NCBI GenBank assembly: GCA_913060665.1 | Contig: CAJXUY010000003.1 | Coordinates: forward strand, 265,363 to 329,362 | DNA: 64,000 nucleotides | Source: an uncultured Oleiphilaceae bacterium | GTDB lineage: Bacteria; Pseudomonadota; Gammaproteobacteria; Pseudomonadales; Oleiphilaceae | Direction: 5' to 3' | Shown here: positions 14,586 through 22,769 of the stretch, piece by piece | Position numbering within the stretch: position 1 is the first letter of the stretch | How the letters are laid out: the number at the start of each line of letters is the position of its first letter | Notes under the pieces: generated by a model | The model's input: the letters and a program-made list of their open reading frames with translations, nothing else | Told to the model about the DNA's origin: nothing | The model's database searches: none | Position numbers and translations under genes: made by a program

Positions 14586-15040
14586 TACTTAACCTCTACT
14601 TCTCGGCTACGACAAAATTGCTTAAGCATTTCAACCGCCTTGTTAAGTTGTTCGCTAGTGGCCCATTCAAGGTTATTCAGGCCTTTGACCTGATGTTTAC
14701 ACCATGCCTTCATGGCCGTTTCACTGCGATCATCCACCACCTTTGCATCGGCTAATGCACACCACATGGCGTTTAACTTGGCAATGCGGGGCATACGCCA
14801 GGGCGCGGTTTTGGTTTGGCTGCGTCGGGGTTTAAAGCCCAATTGCTTAAAGCGCTCAAGGGCTTGCTCTATTTGTGGGTTGGTCATGGTGCTGGCGCTG
14901 AACTTACCACTTTTTTCAGTTGCTCCGCATTGCTGCAAGATGGCGCGATAATCATCATCACACCACCCCGCACGGGCATGGGTCAGCTCTCGGTTTGCGA
15001 CCTGCAACAAGGTATACAGACGCTTACGATTATCATGCAT
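14585..15040 (-). CDS. gemA: GemA-like regulatory protein (Mu gp16, DUF1018)
   Basis: 151 aa, with the family hallmarks LLQVANRELTHARAGWCDDD, YRAILQQCGATEKSGKFSAS and ALERFKQLGFKP in the N-terminal half, and WCKHQVKGLNNLEWATSEQL near the end. In Mu, gemA alters host gene expression and DNA supercoiling during early development. It stands in the same place here, directly upstream of Mor, and overlaps it by a base. It also overlaps the preceding membrane-protein gene by 8 bp. Confidence 0.9.
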   Translation of the reverse strand: MHDNRKRLYTLLQVANRELTHARAGWCDDDYRAILQQCGATEKSGKFSASTMTNPQIEQALERFKQLGFKPRRSQTKTAPWRMPRIAKLNAMWCALADAKVVDDRSETAMKAWCKHQVKGLNNLEWATSEQLNKAVEMLKQFCRSREVEVK

Positions 15041-15641
15041 TCTGCTTACCGCCCTTGATGGAGGTCACTAGATCCGTTAGTGAGCTGGTGCGCTCACCGG
15101 CTGCTATTCGTTTTTCTTTACCTCGGTGCCAGCTAGCCACCCCAAGGATTGATAACGGTATCGCCCAGAACCACTCCATGCTGGCTAGCGCGGTTAATAC
15201 CGACGGCAGCTCAGCCGGATCGGTAAACAACTTAATAGCAATAGCTACCACCAGCGTCATAAATGCGAGTGCCGATACGATGCCCCATATAGGACGCCAT
15301 AGCCCCGCTAACCCCTTAGCAGTTGATTCAACCCGCATGGTGCTATTCACGCTTTCAATACGTGCGGTATCGGCCACCAGTTTGTTCTTCTCAATCAGCA
15401 TCGACACTTCTTGCAGCTTTTCTTTGTTTTTGAATTCTGCTTTACGCAGTTCTAAAACCAGTTGCGGATTTTCTGAAATAGCCTTGGCCATGGCTTTAGG
15501 GTCGTCGGGTTCGCAGCCCAGCACACTGCCTAATAAGCCTCCCAATGCTTCGCCAGGCTTACCCAATACGATGCTACCCAGCAGCGGCAACCCTTCACCG
15601 ATTAACTGTTTACCCAGGTCTAACCAACTAGATTTGCTCAT
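15033..15641 (-). CDS. Holin-like 3-TM protein (GTA_holin_3TM/DUF3154 type)
   Basis: 202 aa. The N-terminal glycine-rich part (GLPLLGSIVLGKPGEALGGL, LLGSVLGCEPDDPKAMAKAI) is typical of the family. A charged helix follows, then two clear membrane spans (LAGLWRPIWGIVSALAFMTL and EWFWAIPLSILGVASWHRGK) and a basic C-terminus. Relatives act as holins in gene-transfer agents and phages. Finding it in the early operon between the HD hydrolase and GemA, far from the amidase, is unusual for a lysis gene. It may have another membrane role. Confidence 0.8.
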   Translation of the reverse strand: MSKSSWLDLGKQLIGEGLPLLGSIVLGKPGEALGGLLGSVLGCEPDDPKAMAKAISENPQLVLELRKAEFKNKEKLQEVSMLIEKNKLVADTARIESVNSTMRVESTAKGLAGLWRPIWGIVSALAFMTLVVAIAIKLFTDPAELPSVLTALASMEWFWAIPLSILGVASWHRGKEKRIAAGERTSSLTDLVTSIKGGKQNA

Positions 15642-16281
15642 TGTTTTTTCCTTTCATTTCTTCTTGATTTGCGATTAGTTTTAGGTTGAGTAGCTTGTAC
15701 ATATGTAGAAATTGCCGATACGACTTAGTAGGGCTTACACCTTCTGGCGCGCCCACTTTTAACGCTTCTGGGCGTAAGGTCGGGAGGCTCCAGCCTTCAC
15801 CCGATGAGTACATCAATTGTTGTGCTTCGTAAGCCAATGCCTGTTCATCAGCCTGTGAAACCCAAGCCGCTATTTCTGGCGTGAGAGATGGCATATCGAG
15901 TGCGATATAAATCGCCCGTTGTACGCGTTCTTCAATAGGTTTAATGGCAGCCTGTACCTCTGGGATACTTTTGAGCGGCTGGGCAATATCACCGGTATAG
16001 GCTTCGTGGGCATCATGTAACAAGCCATGCAGCGCAATCGTTGGGTCTTGAGTTACCAGGTAGAGATAACTGGCGACCCACACGCTATGGCTAGCAACGC
16101 TATAGGGCTGCACTTCCATAGTGTGGCCATTAAAACGAGCAATGCGGGACAGCGCCCAACTGATATCGGTGAGTTCAATATCCCTTGGCATGGGGTTTAT
16201 CAAGTTAACGTGATTGCCGCTGGCCCCTTCAATTGAATGATTAAGGTTAGTGAGCTGAGTAGATATGTTGACAACTTTCAT
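15628..16281 (-). CDS. HD-domain phosphohydrolase (YfbR-like)
   Basis: 217 aa. Metal-binding motif residues are visible: His in PYSVASHSVWVASYL, HD in IALHGLLHDAHEAYTGD, and a distal Asp in WVSQADEQALAYEA. The arrangement matches YfbR/5'-nucleotidase-type HD enzymes that hydrolyse deoxynucleoside monophosphates. In an early phage operon such an enzyme could adjust nucleotide pools or remove a nucleotide signal of host defence. Which of these applies cannot be read from sequence. It lies behind the MuB-type gene and overlaps the holin-like gene by 14 bp. Confidence 0.85.
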   Translation of the reverse strand: MKVVNISTQLTNLNHSIEGASGNHVNLINPMPRDIELTDISWALSRIARFNGHTMEVQPYSVASHSVWVASYLYLVTQDPTIALHGLLHDAHEAYTGDIAQPLKSIPEVQAAIKPIEERVQRAIYIALDMPSLTPEIAAWVSQADEQALAYEAQQLMYSSGEGWSLPTLRPEALKVGAPEGVSPTKSYRQFLHMYKLLNLKLIANQEEMKGKNNEQI

Positions 16282-16317
16282 GATGATTCCTTATGGATAC
16301 CGTTTTATGGTTATGGC

Positions 16318-17313
16318 TTAGGCTTTTACTGGGTGCAGATTGAGTACTTCTTCTGCGACTTTCTTAATGAGTTCAACGCTGAGTGGGTGGTTCTTTAACC
16401 CGTAATCACGTATGGCCGGTATTAGCGCTTCTACTAACAGGCGCATGGAGCCGCAGCAGTACGACCAAAGCGCATTGAAAATGTCATCCGCCAACTCGCC
16501 CTGGTCTTCAAACGCACTGGTGATAATGGCGTCGGCATCTAATCGGGTAATACTGCGCACCGTTCGGGGCCAGAAGTTTACGCGGCTTCTAATCTGGTCA
16601 AACTCACCACCAACGGGGGCGATGATTGATTGCAGCTCTTGAGTACCCGCCAGCACAATACCCACCTGGGCTTTATCGCGTATGCGGCGAATGTAGTGCA
16701 GCGCTTGCGGGGTTACGGTGTCGGCTTCGTCTAAAATCAGCAGAGTGTCGGTGCCTTTAAGGGCGGCTATGACGGCTCTAAACTTGGCTTGCTTATTGCC
16801 CGCGCGGGGTGACGTGATGCCACCTTCTGCAATAACTTCATCAAGCAGCGCCGTAGCGGTCATTGATGGGTCGGCCTCGACCAGAATGGTATTGCGGTTG
16901 GCCTCGGCATACTCTTGTAATGCACGGCTTTTACCGGTACCCACTGCGCCAGGCAAAATACCAAATGCGCTATACGTACGAGCCCGTTTGCATACGCTGT
17001 TCGCCAGCTGCGCCACGCTGGTTTTAACAAAGGGGATCTGTTTAATATCATCACGGCTGCTTTGAGTGGCGATGGCATCTAACACCTGGTTAATAAACTT
17101 ACGAGGGCTGGCGTTGTATTTACCGTTAATCACCTGGTGAAAGGTGGTGCCGTTTACACGCGACAAACGCGCGATCCACACTTGTTGGTGTTGGTTGTCA
17201 TTGGCCCATTGAACAATCTGGCCTACGTCTGACTTGTCTTTATCGGTATAACGCTCATGCCATTCAGTCGGAATTAAAAGTGGTTTAAATTGTGTTTGCG
17301 GTGCTTTTGCCAT
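16318..17313 (-). CDS. MuB-type transposition target ATPase (AAA)
   Basis: 331 aa. Walker A GAVGTGKS is at residues 122-129 and Walker B LLILDEAD at 191-198, followed by GIVLAGTQELQSII (sensor 1 region). The N-terminal 80 residues contain an HTH-like part (LSRVNGTTFHQVINGKYNAS) as in MuB. The protein binds target DNA with ATP, stimulates the transposase and gives target immunity. AAGGAG precedes the ATG. It follows the transposase by 47 bp, the usual A-B order. Confidence 0.93.
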   Translation of the reverse strand: MAKAPQTQFKPLLIPTEWHERYTDKDKSDVGQIVQWANDNQHQQVWIARLSRVNGTTFHQVINGKYNASPRKFINQVLDAIATQSSRDDIKQIPFVKTSVAQLANSVCKRARTYSAFGILPGAVGTGKSRALQEYAEANRNTILVEADPSMTATALLDEVIAEGGITSPRAGNKQAKFRAVIAALKGTDTLLILDEADTVTPQALHYIRRIRDKAQVGIVLAGTQELQSIIAPVGGEFDQIRSRVNFWPRTVRSITRLDADAIITSAFEDQGELADDIFNALWSYCCGSMRLLVEALIPAIRDYGLKNHPLSVELIKKVAEEVLNLHPVKA

Positions 17314-17360
17314 AATCTTGTTGCTCCTTGTCGGGAAATGGTGAAGGCTACTGGTGGGTG

Positions 17361-19103
17361 CTAGTAGTCTTCATCTGTTATATCGAGTTCAATGTGGTTG
17401 GTCGTAGGCGCGGGTATGTACTGCGCCTCGTACTCTTCAAGTACTTCTATTTGTTCATCATGGGTAAATGCATTGGCTTCTTGAGCTTGGGCTTCATCAC
17501 GATGCCTTTGTATGCGTTTTAAGCGGTCTCGTTCTCGTGTTGCTTTGCGATCTTCAGCGATAGAGTCATGAGTAAAGGCCTTTTTAGTTTTAAGTTGGGC
17601 AATACAAATAAGGCGATCTTTGCTGTCGTAAACCCACACCTTTGACTCGTCTTTAAAGTCATACTCAACCCCCACTTTGCTATCGTTATAGCTACGTAGC
17701 GCCATGTTTTCATAGAGCCGGTTATGTAGTTGAACCGCACATCGTTGCACTACACGAGGCTCAGAAGGCCGCATCATGACGGCCAGCGATAGCTCTGGTG
17801 GGTTACGTTTAATATCTTTCCAAACCTCCGCTGGGCTTTTTTTGCCTAGGCTGTCTTGAGGCGTGTTGTTATACGCTTCAACAAACTGCTCTACGCTGTC
17901 GCGGTACTGGCTAAAGGTCTTAAGCTTTCGCTTGCCTTGTTTAATCTGGTCATTAATACGGCGGTTGGTTTCAGCAGCTTGGTCATTACCGCAATAGTCT
18001 TTTCCTCCATTCCAGAATTTGTCATGGCGGTCTCGAAAGGTGCGGAACCAGTGCTCAACCAACCCCTTACCTTTTGAGTTACCTGGCAACGCTTTAGTAG
18101 GCTTCATGCCCATACGCTTGTAGTAACCCGTGCTTTCATCGCTCATCAGCCTGTTTACAAACCCAGCCCCGTTATCAATATGCAGGCTGTCGGGCATGTG
18201 ATTTTCGTTGGCTAGTGCTAATGCCAAGGCGTAGAGTGTTGTTTCTCCACTTTCTACTTTGCTGAGATACCAGCCAGCGAGATAGTGCGAACGCACATCT
18301 ATCCAAATGGTTAGTTCGGCGCGCCATATACCACTGCTAATGGGGTGTTCAATATAGGCATCGCAGGTGTGGCCATCGCCCTGATACATCTCACCTATTG
18401 CGAGAGTGCTATGATCCATCGAGATATAACGGCCTAGATTCTGGCGGTAATAAGACTGACCCATGCGCCAAGGGCTACGTGGCCCGTATTCACTTGGCAA
18501 TGAATTGATAAAGCTTCTTACCAACGCGGGTGTGGCGTTATAACCGTGCTGCTTCAGCTGAAACGCTACATCTGCAAAGCCTGGCTTGCTGGGTATGTGG
18601 TACAGTTGAAGGCAGGGTAAATCCCAGTCATAAGACTGACGTACTCTGCCCGTATAACCGTCCAATAGCCCAGTTAGACCATACTCGTCATAGTTTTTTA
18701 ACCACTCTAGAAAGGTCGCTTTACCAGGGCAAACGCCACCGCGAGTTGCAAATGATTTAGCAATATCCAAAATGTCTTGTGGCATATCGCCAATCTTGAT
18801 GTGCGCGATCTGGTTGCAAACCGCTGGAGTTCTTCTTACCCCTTTATCCATCAGCGCTAAAATAGGGCGCAGTAGTCGCATTCGCTGGGTGGCTCTCGCT
18901 CGCTTCGCAGTGGTCGCCTGCTCCCACTGCCCCTGAAGAGAGAGCAGATCAGTAGAAGGGAACAGCTGATCAATCGATTTGACCTGACTCGGAGGCGTTA
19001 GCCGTGTTATGGGTTTGTTAATCGGCACCACTGCCTGGTCTGCCGTGGGCCGAGCTGACGTAAGTGATACGACCTTTTCGGTTTCTTGTTTCACTGGCAT
19101 CAT
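17361..19103 (-). CDS. MuA-type DDE transposase
   Basis: 580 aa. The catalytic triad can be placed as Asp243 (YQGDGHTCDAYI), Asp310 (LHIDNGAGF) and Glu350 (GKGLVEHWFRTF), with D-to-D and D-to-E spacings close to MuA. The N-terminal part holds helical DNA-binding domains for the end boxes (LLRPILALMDKGVRRTPAVC). After the core comes the Mu-type C-terminal domain, with YDFKDESKVWVYDSKDRLIC. A charged C-terminal tail would contact the B protein. It inserts the phage into the chromosome with 5-bp duplications, as seen at this prophage's ends. AAGGAG precedes the ATG. Confidence 0.95.
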   Translation of the reverse strand: MMPVKQETEKVVSLTSARPTADQAVVPINKPITRLTPPSQVKSIDQLFPSTDLLSLQGQWEQATTAKRARATQRMRLLRPILALMDKGVRRTPAVCNQIAHIKIGDMPQDILDIAKSFATRGGVCPGKATFLEWLKNYDEYGLTGLLDGYTGRVRQSYDWDLPCLQLYHIPSKPGFADVAFQLKQHGYNATPALVRSFINSLPSEYGPRSPWRMGQSYYRQNLGRYISMDHSTLAIGEMYQGDGHTCDAYIEHPISSGIWRAELTIWIDVRSHYLAGWYLSKVESGETTLYALALALANENHMPDSLHIDNGAGFVNRLMSDESTGYYKRMGMKPTKALPGNSKGKGLVEHWFRTFRDRHDKFWNGGKDYCGNDQAAETNRRINDQIKQGKRKLKTFSQYRDSVEQFVEAYNNTPQDSLGKKSPAEVWKDIKRNPPELSLAVMMRPSEPRVVQRCAVQLHNRLYENMALRSYNDSKVGVEYDFKDESKVWVYDSKDRLICIAQLKTKKAFTHDSIAEDRKATRERDRLKRIQRHRDEAQAQEANAFTHDEQIEVLEEYEAQYIPAPTTNHIELDITDEDY

Positions 19104-19117
19104 AAAGTACTGCTCCT

Positions 19118-20191
19118 TTAGTGCTGGCTACTGCTTTTGGCGGGTCTTCCTCGGCCACGAGGCTTCTTAGCTCTACGTGCATCTTCACGGAGGTTGGCTT
19201 CTTCTATATGGTCTTGCACCATGGCTTTACGACGACTGCGTGATTGCTCCAGTTCGTCCTGGGTATAAACCTGCTCATCCTGCAAAGGGCCGGTAATGCT
19301 TTCTGGAAGGTCGTCATGCATTTGTTGGGTTAGGGCTACAAAACGTGCGGTAGCGGCTTTAATATGGCAAAACAAACTGGCCGAAGCGCTAGTAGCGTAG
19401 TACTTATATTCCTCAGATTTACCGTGTGACTCGTGATAAATGGTGATGGTTTCGCGCGCTAGCTTTTCTAGGTCGTCCAGACTGGTAAGGGCTTTATCTG
19501 TCAGTACATGACCTTCTTCGCGAGCGAGCAAGTAGAAGTCTGGGTAGCCTGTTTCTTCCTGCCGTAGTGCTAGTTGGTTTTGAAGTTTGGTTACTTTGGC
19601 TTGCTCAGTGCCTATGTTCGCTTCGAGGTTAACCTTGTCGGTTTTTAGGGCTCTAATTTGCTCTCGTAATTCGCGAACACTTAGCATCGTCAGTTCGTCA
19701 AGCTCGCCCGACTCACCCACTTCATAGATGCTTTCTTCGGATAGTTTTGCCAGCTCCATTAGCTTGCTTTTAGGGCACCCCATGAGCTTTGGCCTGACGC
19801 TATCGGGGGCATTCAATAGCATTGAGGCAATGCTCATCATTTCTTGAACACGCCGCGGCTTAAGATCGTTGCTTTCTAACCATGCGGTAAACTCGCCATG
19901 CTCTATCTGTTCTTTCAGGGCAAGAAAACCAAAACCCAGTCTGGCCGTTTCCCGTGCAAGAATGTTCTGCCTATCAATCAGCCAATTCTTTAACTCATCA
20001 ATATTCTCTGGCAGGTTGATATCAAGGGCTTCTTGCGTGGCCAGAATTCGCTGAATTATTTCCTCTTTATCCGAAGCGCGGACGTCTGCGTTTTTGTCAT
20101 CAGAAAATAACCGGACGTCCGGTTTTTTAGTTTCATCCTGATTTGCAATGCGACTAATCATTTCTGAGGTGGTTTCTGTTTTCTTTGGCAT
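19118..20191 (-). CDS. Early DNA-binding-like protein with coiled coil and C-terminal AT-hook (DUF3102-like)
   Basis: 357 aa. The middle (ETARLGFGFLALKEQIEHGE, WLESNDLKPRRVQEMMSIAS) matches the 'grow on one resource, helix-rich' DUF3102 pattern found in phage and plasmid proteins. A coiled coil lies at about 185-215 (LREQIRALKTDKVNLEANIG). The end KKPRGRGRPAKSSSQ is a textbook AT-hook core (RGRP). It may bind AT-rich DNA in the minor groove, for example the prophage control or end regions. It lies between Ner and the transposase in the early operon, with CAGGAG before its ATG. Confidence 0.7.
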   Translation of the reverse strand: MPKKTETTSEMISRIANQDETKKPDVRLFSDDKNADVRASDKEEIIQRILATQEALDINLPENIDELKNWLIDRQNILARETARLGFGFLALKEQIEHGEFTAWLESNDLKPRRVQEMMSIASMLLNAPDSVRPKLMGCPKSKLMELAKLSEESIYEVGESGELDELTMLSVRELREQIRALKTDKVNLEANIGTEQAKVTKLQNQLALRQEETGYPDFYLLAREEGHVLTDKALTSLDDLEKLARETITIYHESHGKSEEYKYYATSASASLFCHIKAATARFVALTQQMHDDLPESITGPLQDEQVYTQDELEQSRSRRKAMVQDHIEEANLREDARRAKKPRGRGRPAKSSSQH

Positions 20192-20196
20192 GTGGA

Positions 20197-20268
20197 TTAC
20201 TCCTGTTCTTTTCGTTCTCGTAAACGTTGTAGTCTCTGGGTGGTATCACCAACGGTGCCCCTTAACAC
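20197..20268 (-). CDS. Possible 23-aa coupling peptide between Ner and the AT-hook protein
   Basis: A GTG overlaps the Ner stop (GTGTTAA) and opens a short frame ending EREQE-like basic/acidic residues. Its TAA directly follows the CAGGAG of the next gene. It may only carry ribosomes across the gap. Low confidence because of its size. Confidence 0.25.
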   Translation of the reverse strand: MLRGTVGDTTQRLQRLRERKEQE

Positions 20269-20519
20269 CCCGCTATCCGGCCACGGCTTTTATTCTTACG
20301 AACTTCTCTATAAACCGCTGGTTCAAGGTACTTACCTGGCCACATTTGTTCAGTGGTAAACCCTGTTACTGCCGCAATGGCATACGCCACTGGGTGTGAG
20401 GTAACACGGCCATGAATCACCGCACTCACATGGCAGCGGTTCACGCCTTCTGCTTTGGCGATTTTGGTGGCGGTGGTGTTGGCCTTATGAATGGCGGCTA
20501 TGATGTCTGCTGAGTGCAT
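20262..20519 (-). CDS. ner: Ner-like DNA-binding protein
   Basis: 85 aa. It has the Ner/Nlp winged-helix pattern: MHSADIIAAIHKANTTATKI (start helix), AEGVNRCHVSAVIHGRV (HTH), and the family signature EQMWPGKYLEP, equivalent to VIWPSRY of Mu Ner. Ner turns down early transcription after the lytic switch by binding between the divergent repressor and early promoters. Here it is the first gene leftward from that region, 120 bp from the repressor start. The C-terminal extension after WPGKY is longer than in Mu. Confidence 0.9.
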   Translation of the reverse strand: MHSADIIAAIHKANTTATKIAKAEGVNRCHVSAVIHGRVTSHPVAYAIAAVTGFTTEQMWPGKYLEPAVYREVRKNKSRGRIAGC

Positions 20520-20520
20520 A

Positions 20521-20639
20521 CTTCTCTCCTAATGTTTATACTTGATAGACTAACAAAGTATTTCTTCAGATACCTTAGTATTGTAGTGAATACTTGTCAA
20601 TGTAAATATAGCACTCATATAAAGATTATAGGTATCTCA
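20521..20639. promoter_or_regulatory. Lysis-lysogeny switch: divergent promoters and operators
   Basis: A rightward promoter reads TTGTCA (20594-20599), 18 bp, TATAAA (20618-20623), ahead of the repressor. The complement of 20595-20600 is TTGACA, a face-to-face -35 for the leftward early operon. The perfect inverted repeat AGTATT-6-AATACT (20577-20594) overlaps this. More GTAT/ATAC half-sites are found at about 20556-20575 and around the repressor start. These are the expected repressor and Ner operators. Confidence 0.7.
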
Positions 20640-21173
20640 ATGAATACTATTGGAAGTAGGATCAAGGAAGAGCGCGTGAAGCTAGGGCTATCTCAGAATG
20701 CATTTGCAGAATTAGGGGATATGAAAAAGCTTAGTCAGGTGAAATACGAAAGTGGTGAGAGAACCCCTGACGCAAACTATCTATCAAAAATTGCAGAACA
20801 CGGAGTTGATGCCAACTACATCATTACCGGCCAACGACTAGACTCAGACACTCCAGCAGCCACCAATCCCAACTACGCAGGCTCCACTGAAGAAAAAAGC
20901 TCCTACGTGATATCCATCATCAATAGCGCCATGTATAAGCTGCATTTAAACGACTGTGAAGACGTCTTTAAGCCCACACGCCAACGGGTATTAGTAGACG
21001 CTGCCTTAAACTACCAAATGGATGAACGCGAAATGATTTGGTTTATTAAGTCTGCACTGGTATTTGCGACTGGCCGTGTACCGACTCAACGATCTGACAA
21101 CCCCGAAAACAAAGACGATATTAAAAACGCGCTGGATGAACTGAAAGAGAGTGGGCCTGGTAGTTTTTTTTAG
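20640..21173 (+). CDS. Prophage repressor (XRE/cI-like)
   Basis: 177 aa from ATG 20640. An upstream in-frame ATG at 20514 would extend it through the operator region and is not credible. The N-terminal HTH (SRIKEERVKLGLSQNAFAEL, MKKLSQVKYESGERTPDANY) is a standard XRE domain. The rest is a 100-residue helical domain, without the Ser-Lys pair of LexA-type autocleaving repressors, so induction by self-cleavage is not obvious. It is expected to keep the early operon silent in the lysogen and is the only gene reading right from the switch. Confidence 0.88.
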   Translation: MNTIGSRIKEERVKLGLSQNAFAELGDMKKLSQVKYESGERTPDANYLSKIAEHGVDANYIITGQRLDSDTPAATNPNYAGSTEEKSSYVISIINSAMYKLHLNDCEDVFKPTRQRVLVDAALNYQMDEREMIWFIKSALVFATGRVPTQRSDNPENKDDIKNALDELKESGPGSFF

Positions 21174-21278
21174 TGGGTTGGCTTATGAGGTTTTGAGAAC
21201 GATATGGCTGAAAATAAAAACTAATAATAGCCACTAGAGACTTTTCAGAAATCTAAATACAAACAAGGAGAGATTAAT

Positions 21279-21767
21279 ATGCTTGCTTCCATTGACGATT
21301 TAATTTGTAGCAATTCAATTAAGCAGAGTTTGAAAAGCCTTTTTAACAGTTCATTGGTTAATAACCCTCGACAACTTTATGAGGCTGTTGAAGAATGTTT
21401 AGAAGGTCAGAAATGGGAATGGCCGTGGTTAGATCAGTACCCAGACACTTTAGGGTACAAAGATTCTTATCCTGATGATTTAAATAAAGCCCGCTGTCAG
21501 CTGCTTGCAGATACTTTTATGCGTTCTGATACGATGGCAACACGTATTGAACAATGGAAGGTCTTAAAGTCTGGTAGGTTGCCATACTACTGCATGGTTT
21601 CGGCCATTATTGATTATCGAGTGTTGCCTGAATGTAAAGCAGCTGACAAAACATTTATTACTTTAGATCAACCTGATATTCAAAAACTCTTACCTTTACA
21701 CCGCCCCGGTTGCCGCTGCACGATAATAGTTATGAATGAAAGACAGCGATTACGCTACGTTTCTTAA
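21279..21767 (+). CDS. Accessory phage protein with a gpF-like CRC ending
   Basis: 162 aa. The C-terminal part (DYRVLPECKAADKTFITLDQ, then LLPLHRPGCRCTIIVM) copies the Cys/His/CRC ending of gpF/SPP1 gp7-type minor head proteins, including Cys, 'PLH' and GCRC, but without the long helical head domain. The N-terminal half is helical. It lies 105 bp after the repressor on the same strand, so it may be expressed in the lysogen. I cannot say whether it is a head protein fragment turned into a regulator or a moron with its own job. Confidence 0.65.
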   Translation: MLASIDDLICSNSIKQSLKSLFNSSLVNNPRQLYEAVEECLEGQKWEWPWLDQYPDTLGYKDSYPDDLNKARCQLLADTFMRSDTMATRIEQWKVLKSGRLPYYCMVSAIIDYRVLPECKAADKTFITLDQPDIQKLLPLHRPGCRCTIIVMNERQRLRYVS

Positions 21768-21881
21768 CTGAGCATGAGTATCTCTGCGGCGGTTATATTT
21801 GGGGCCGATTTAAAACCGCTTTTAGATTTCGCTCACTGATTTAAAACATTTGAACCGCTATAACGAGATGGCTTAAAAAGA

Positions 21882-21910
21882 AACGCCCTTAGATCGGCTC
21901 TGAGGGCGTT
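21882..21910 (-). terminator. Terminator of the leftward accessory operon
   Basis: AACGCCCT (21882-21889) and AGGGCGTT (21903-21910) make a perfect 8-bp stem. On the minus strand it is followed by TCTTTTT. It overlaps the stop codon of the gene at 21889. The other strand has only a weak T stretch, so it mainly stops leftward transcription. Confidence 0.8.
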
Positions 21911-22110
21911 ATTGCGTTTGGGTCTTTTGGGGTGGTTTTTAATGCCTTTTGGAGTATCTGTATTTTATCTTTCTCCAGAACAGAAAGTACCACCGCTTGG
22001 TTTAATGCTTTTTCTTTGAGTCGGTGGTTTAACCAAATTGCCCAGAATAAGACACTCGTAAGCAATACAGTAAGCATAATAAGTGTGGCAGTTAATAGCT
22101 GTGGTGACAT
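21889..22110 (-). CDS. Small membrane-anchored coiled-coil protein, 73 aa
   Basis: Start placed at the ATG giving MSPQLLTATLIMLTVLLTSV, 5 bp after the previous stop. An earlier ATG would overlap the upstream gene. It has one N-terminal TM segment (residues about 4-27), then the helix LKEKALNQAVVLSVLEKDKI and a Pro-rich end. The shape is that of an inner-membrane spanin or a small membrane regulator, but no family is recognised. It is the last gene of a three-gene leftward unit closed by the terminator at 21882-21910. Confidence 0.55.
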   Translation of the reverse strand: MSPQLLTATLIMLTVLLTSVLFWAIWLNHRLKEKALNQAVVLSVLEKDKIQILQKALKTTPKDPNAITPSEPI

Positions 22111-22115
22111 AACAC

Positions 22116-22307
22116 TCACTCGACGTATTGCGACTCTGTTTCTGGCTGGCACGACACAATGTTAATAACGACATTATTATTGCCAGGCACTTCATTAGTA
22201 TCAACTTGCATTGGTCTAGAGTTTATCCCCATCCAAAGTCCTATTAATAACACCACTACCATCCAGATTGTAAGTTCAATTAAGGTGTATGACGTTTTAT
22301 GATTCAT
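22116..22307 (-). CDS. Small membrane protein, 63 aa
   Basis: N-terminal TM segment (LIELTIWMVVVLLIGLWMGI) and a short polar tail (VDTNEVPGNNNVVINIVSCQ) likely outside the cytoplasm. GGAGAG lies upstream of the ATG. It is coupled to the next small membrane protein (5-bp gap), so the pair may work together. No family is recognised. Confidence 0.55.
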   Translation of the reverse strand: MNHKTSYTLIELTIWMVVVLLIGLWMGINSRPMQVDTNEVPGNNNVVINIVSCQPETESQYVE

Positions 22308-22384
22308 GTCTTACAGCTCTCCATAAGGGTTATAATCTAAAGTCTGCATTCTCTGTTCGTGGCTTATTCTTTGAGTCTTTTGAC

Positions 22385-22681
22385 CTATTCTCTAATCAGC
22401 TTTCGGTTTACATGCTCAATAAAGGTTGTGAGGTCGCCCAGTGGGTAAGCAATCTCGTTATAAGTAATGCAGCCATTATTGTGTTCCATTATTTCTAACT
22501 GTTCATCTAGCCGTTTAACGCGGTTATAGAGTTCCGTCCTCATTAGCTCTACCTCTTGACGCTCAACCGCTATATGGTAACTAAAATCTGCATGTTGATG
22601 TCGCATTGAGTTAATGGCTTCAAGGCTTTCGACAAACTGTTGTACTGACTTGCTGAATGCTATTTGTGTTTCCATATCCAT
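22385..22681 (-). CDS. Coiled-coil accessory protein, 98 aa
   Basis: Almost wholly helical (FVESLEAINSMRHQHADFSY, VELMRTELYNRVKRLDEQLE), ending with NEIAYPLGDLTTFIEHVNRK. It is the first gene of the small leftward unit between the repressor side and the rightward late operon. The AT-rich region just upstream (about 22690-22715) contains a minus-strand ATATAAA that could serve as -10. Function unknown. Confidence 0.6.
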   Translation of the reverse strand: MDMETQIAFSKSVQQFVESLEAINSMRHQHADFSYHIAVERQEVELMRTELYNRVKRLDEQLEIMEHNNGCITYNEIAYPLGDLTTFIEHVNRKLIRE

Positions 22682-22769
22682 AGTTAGACCTTTTTATATT
22701 GATAAAATGAAGGAGTTGATTAATTTTGCGTTACGGGCCTACACTATAAAACACCCCCTCTCTGAGTTT

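Noticed and set aside
20514..20639. N-terminal extension of the repressor
   Set aside because: It would run through the operators and promoters and adds a sequence unlike XRE proteins; ATG 20640 begins the HTH.
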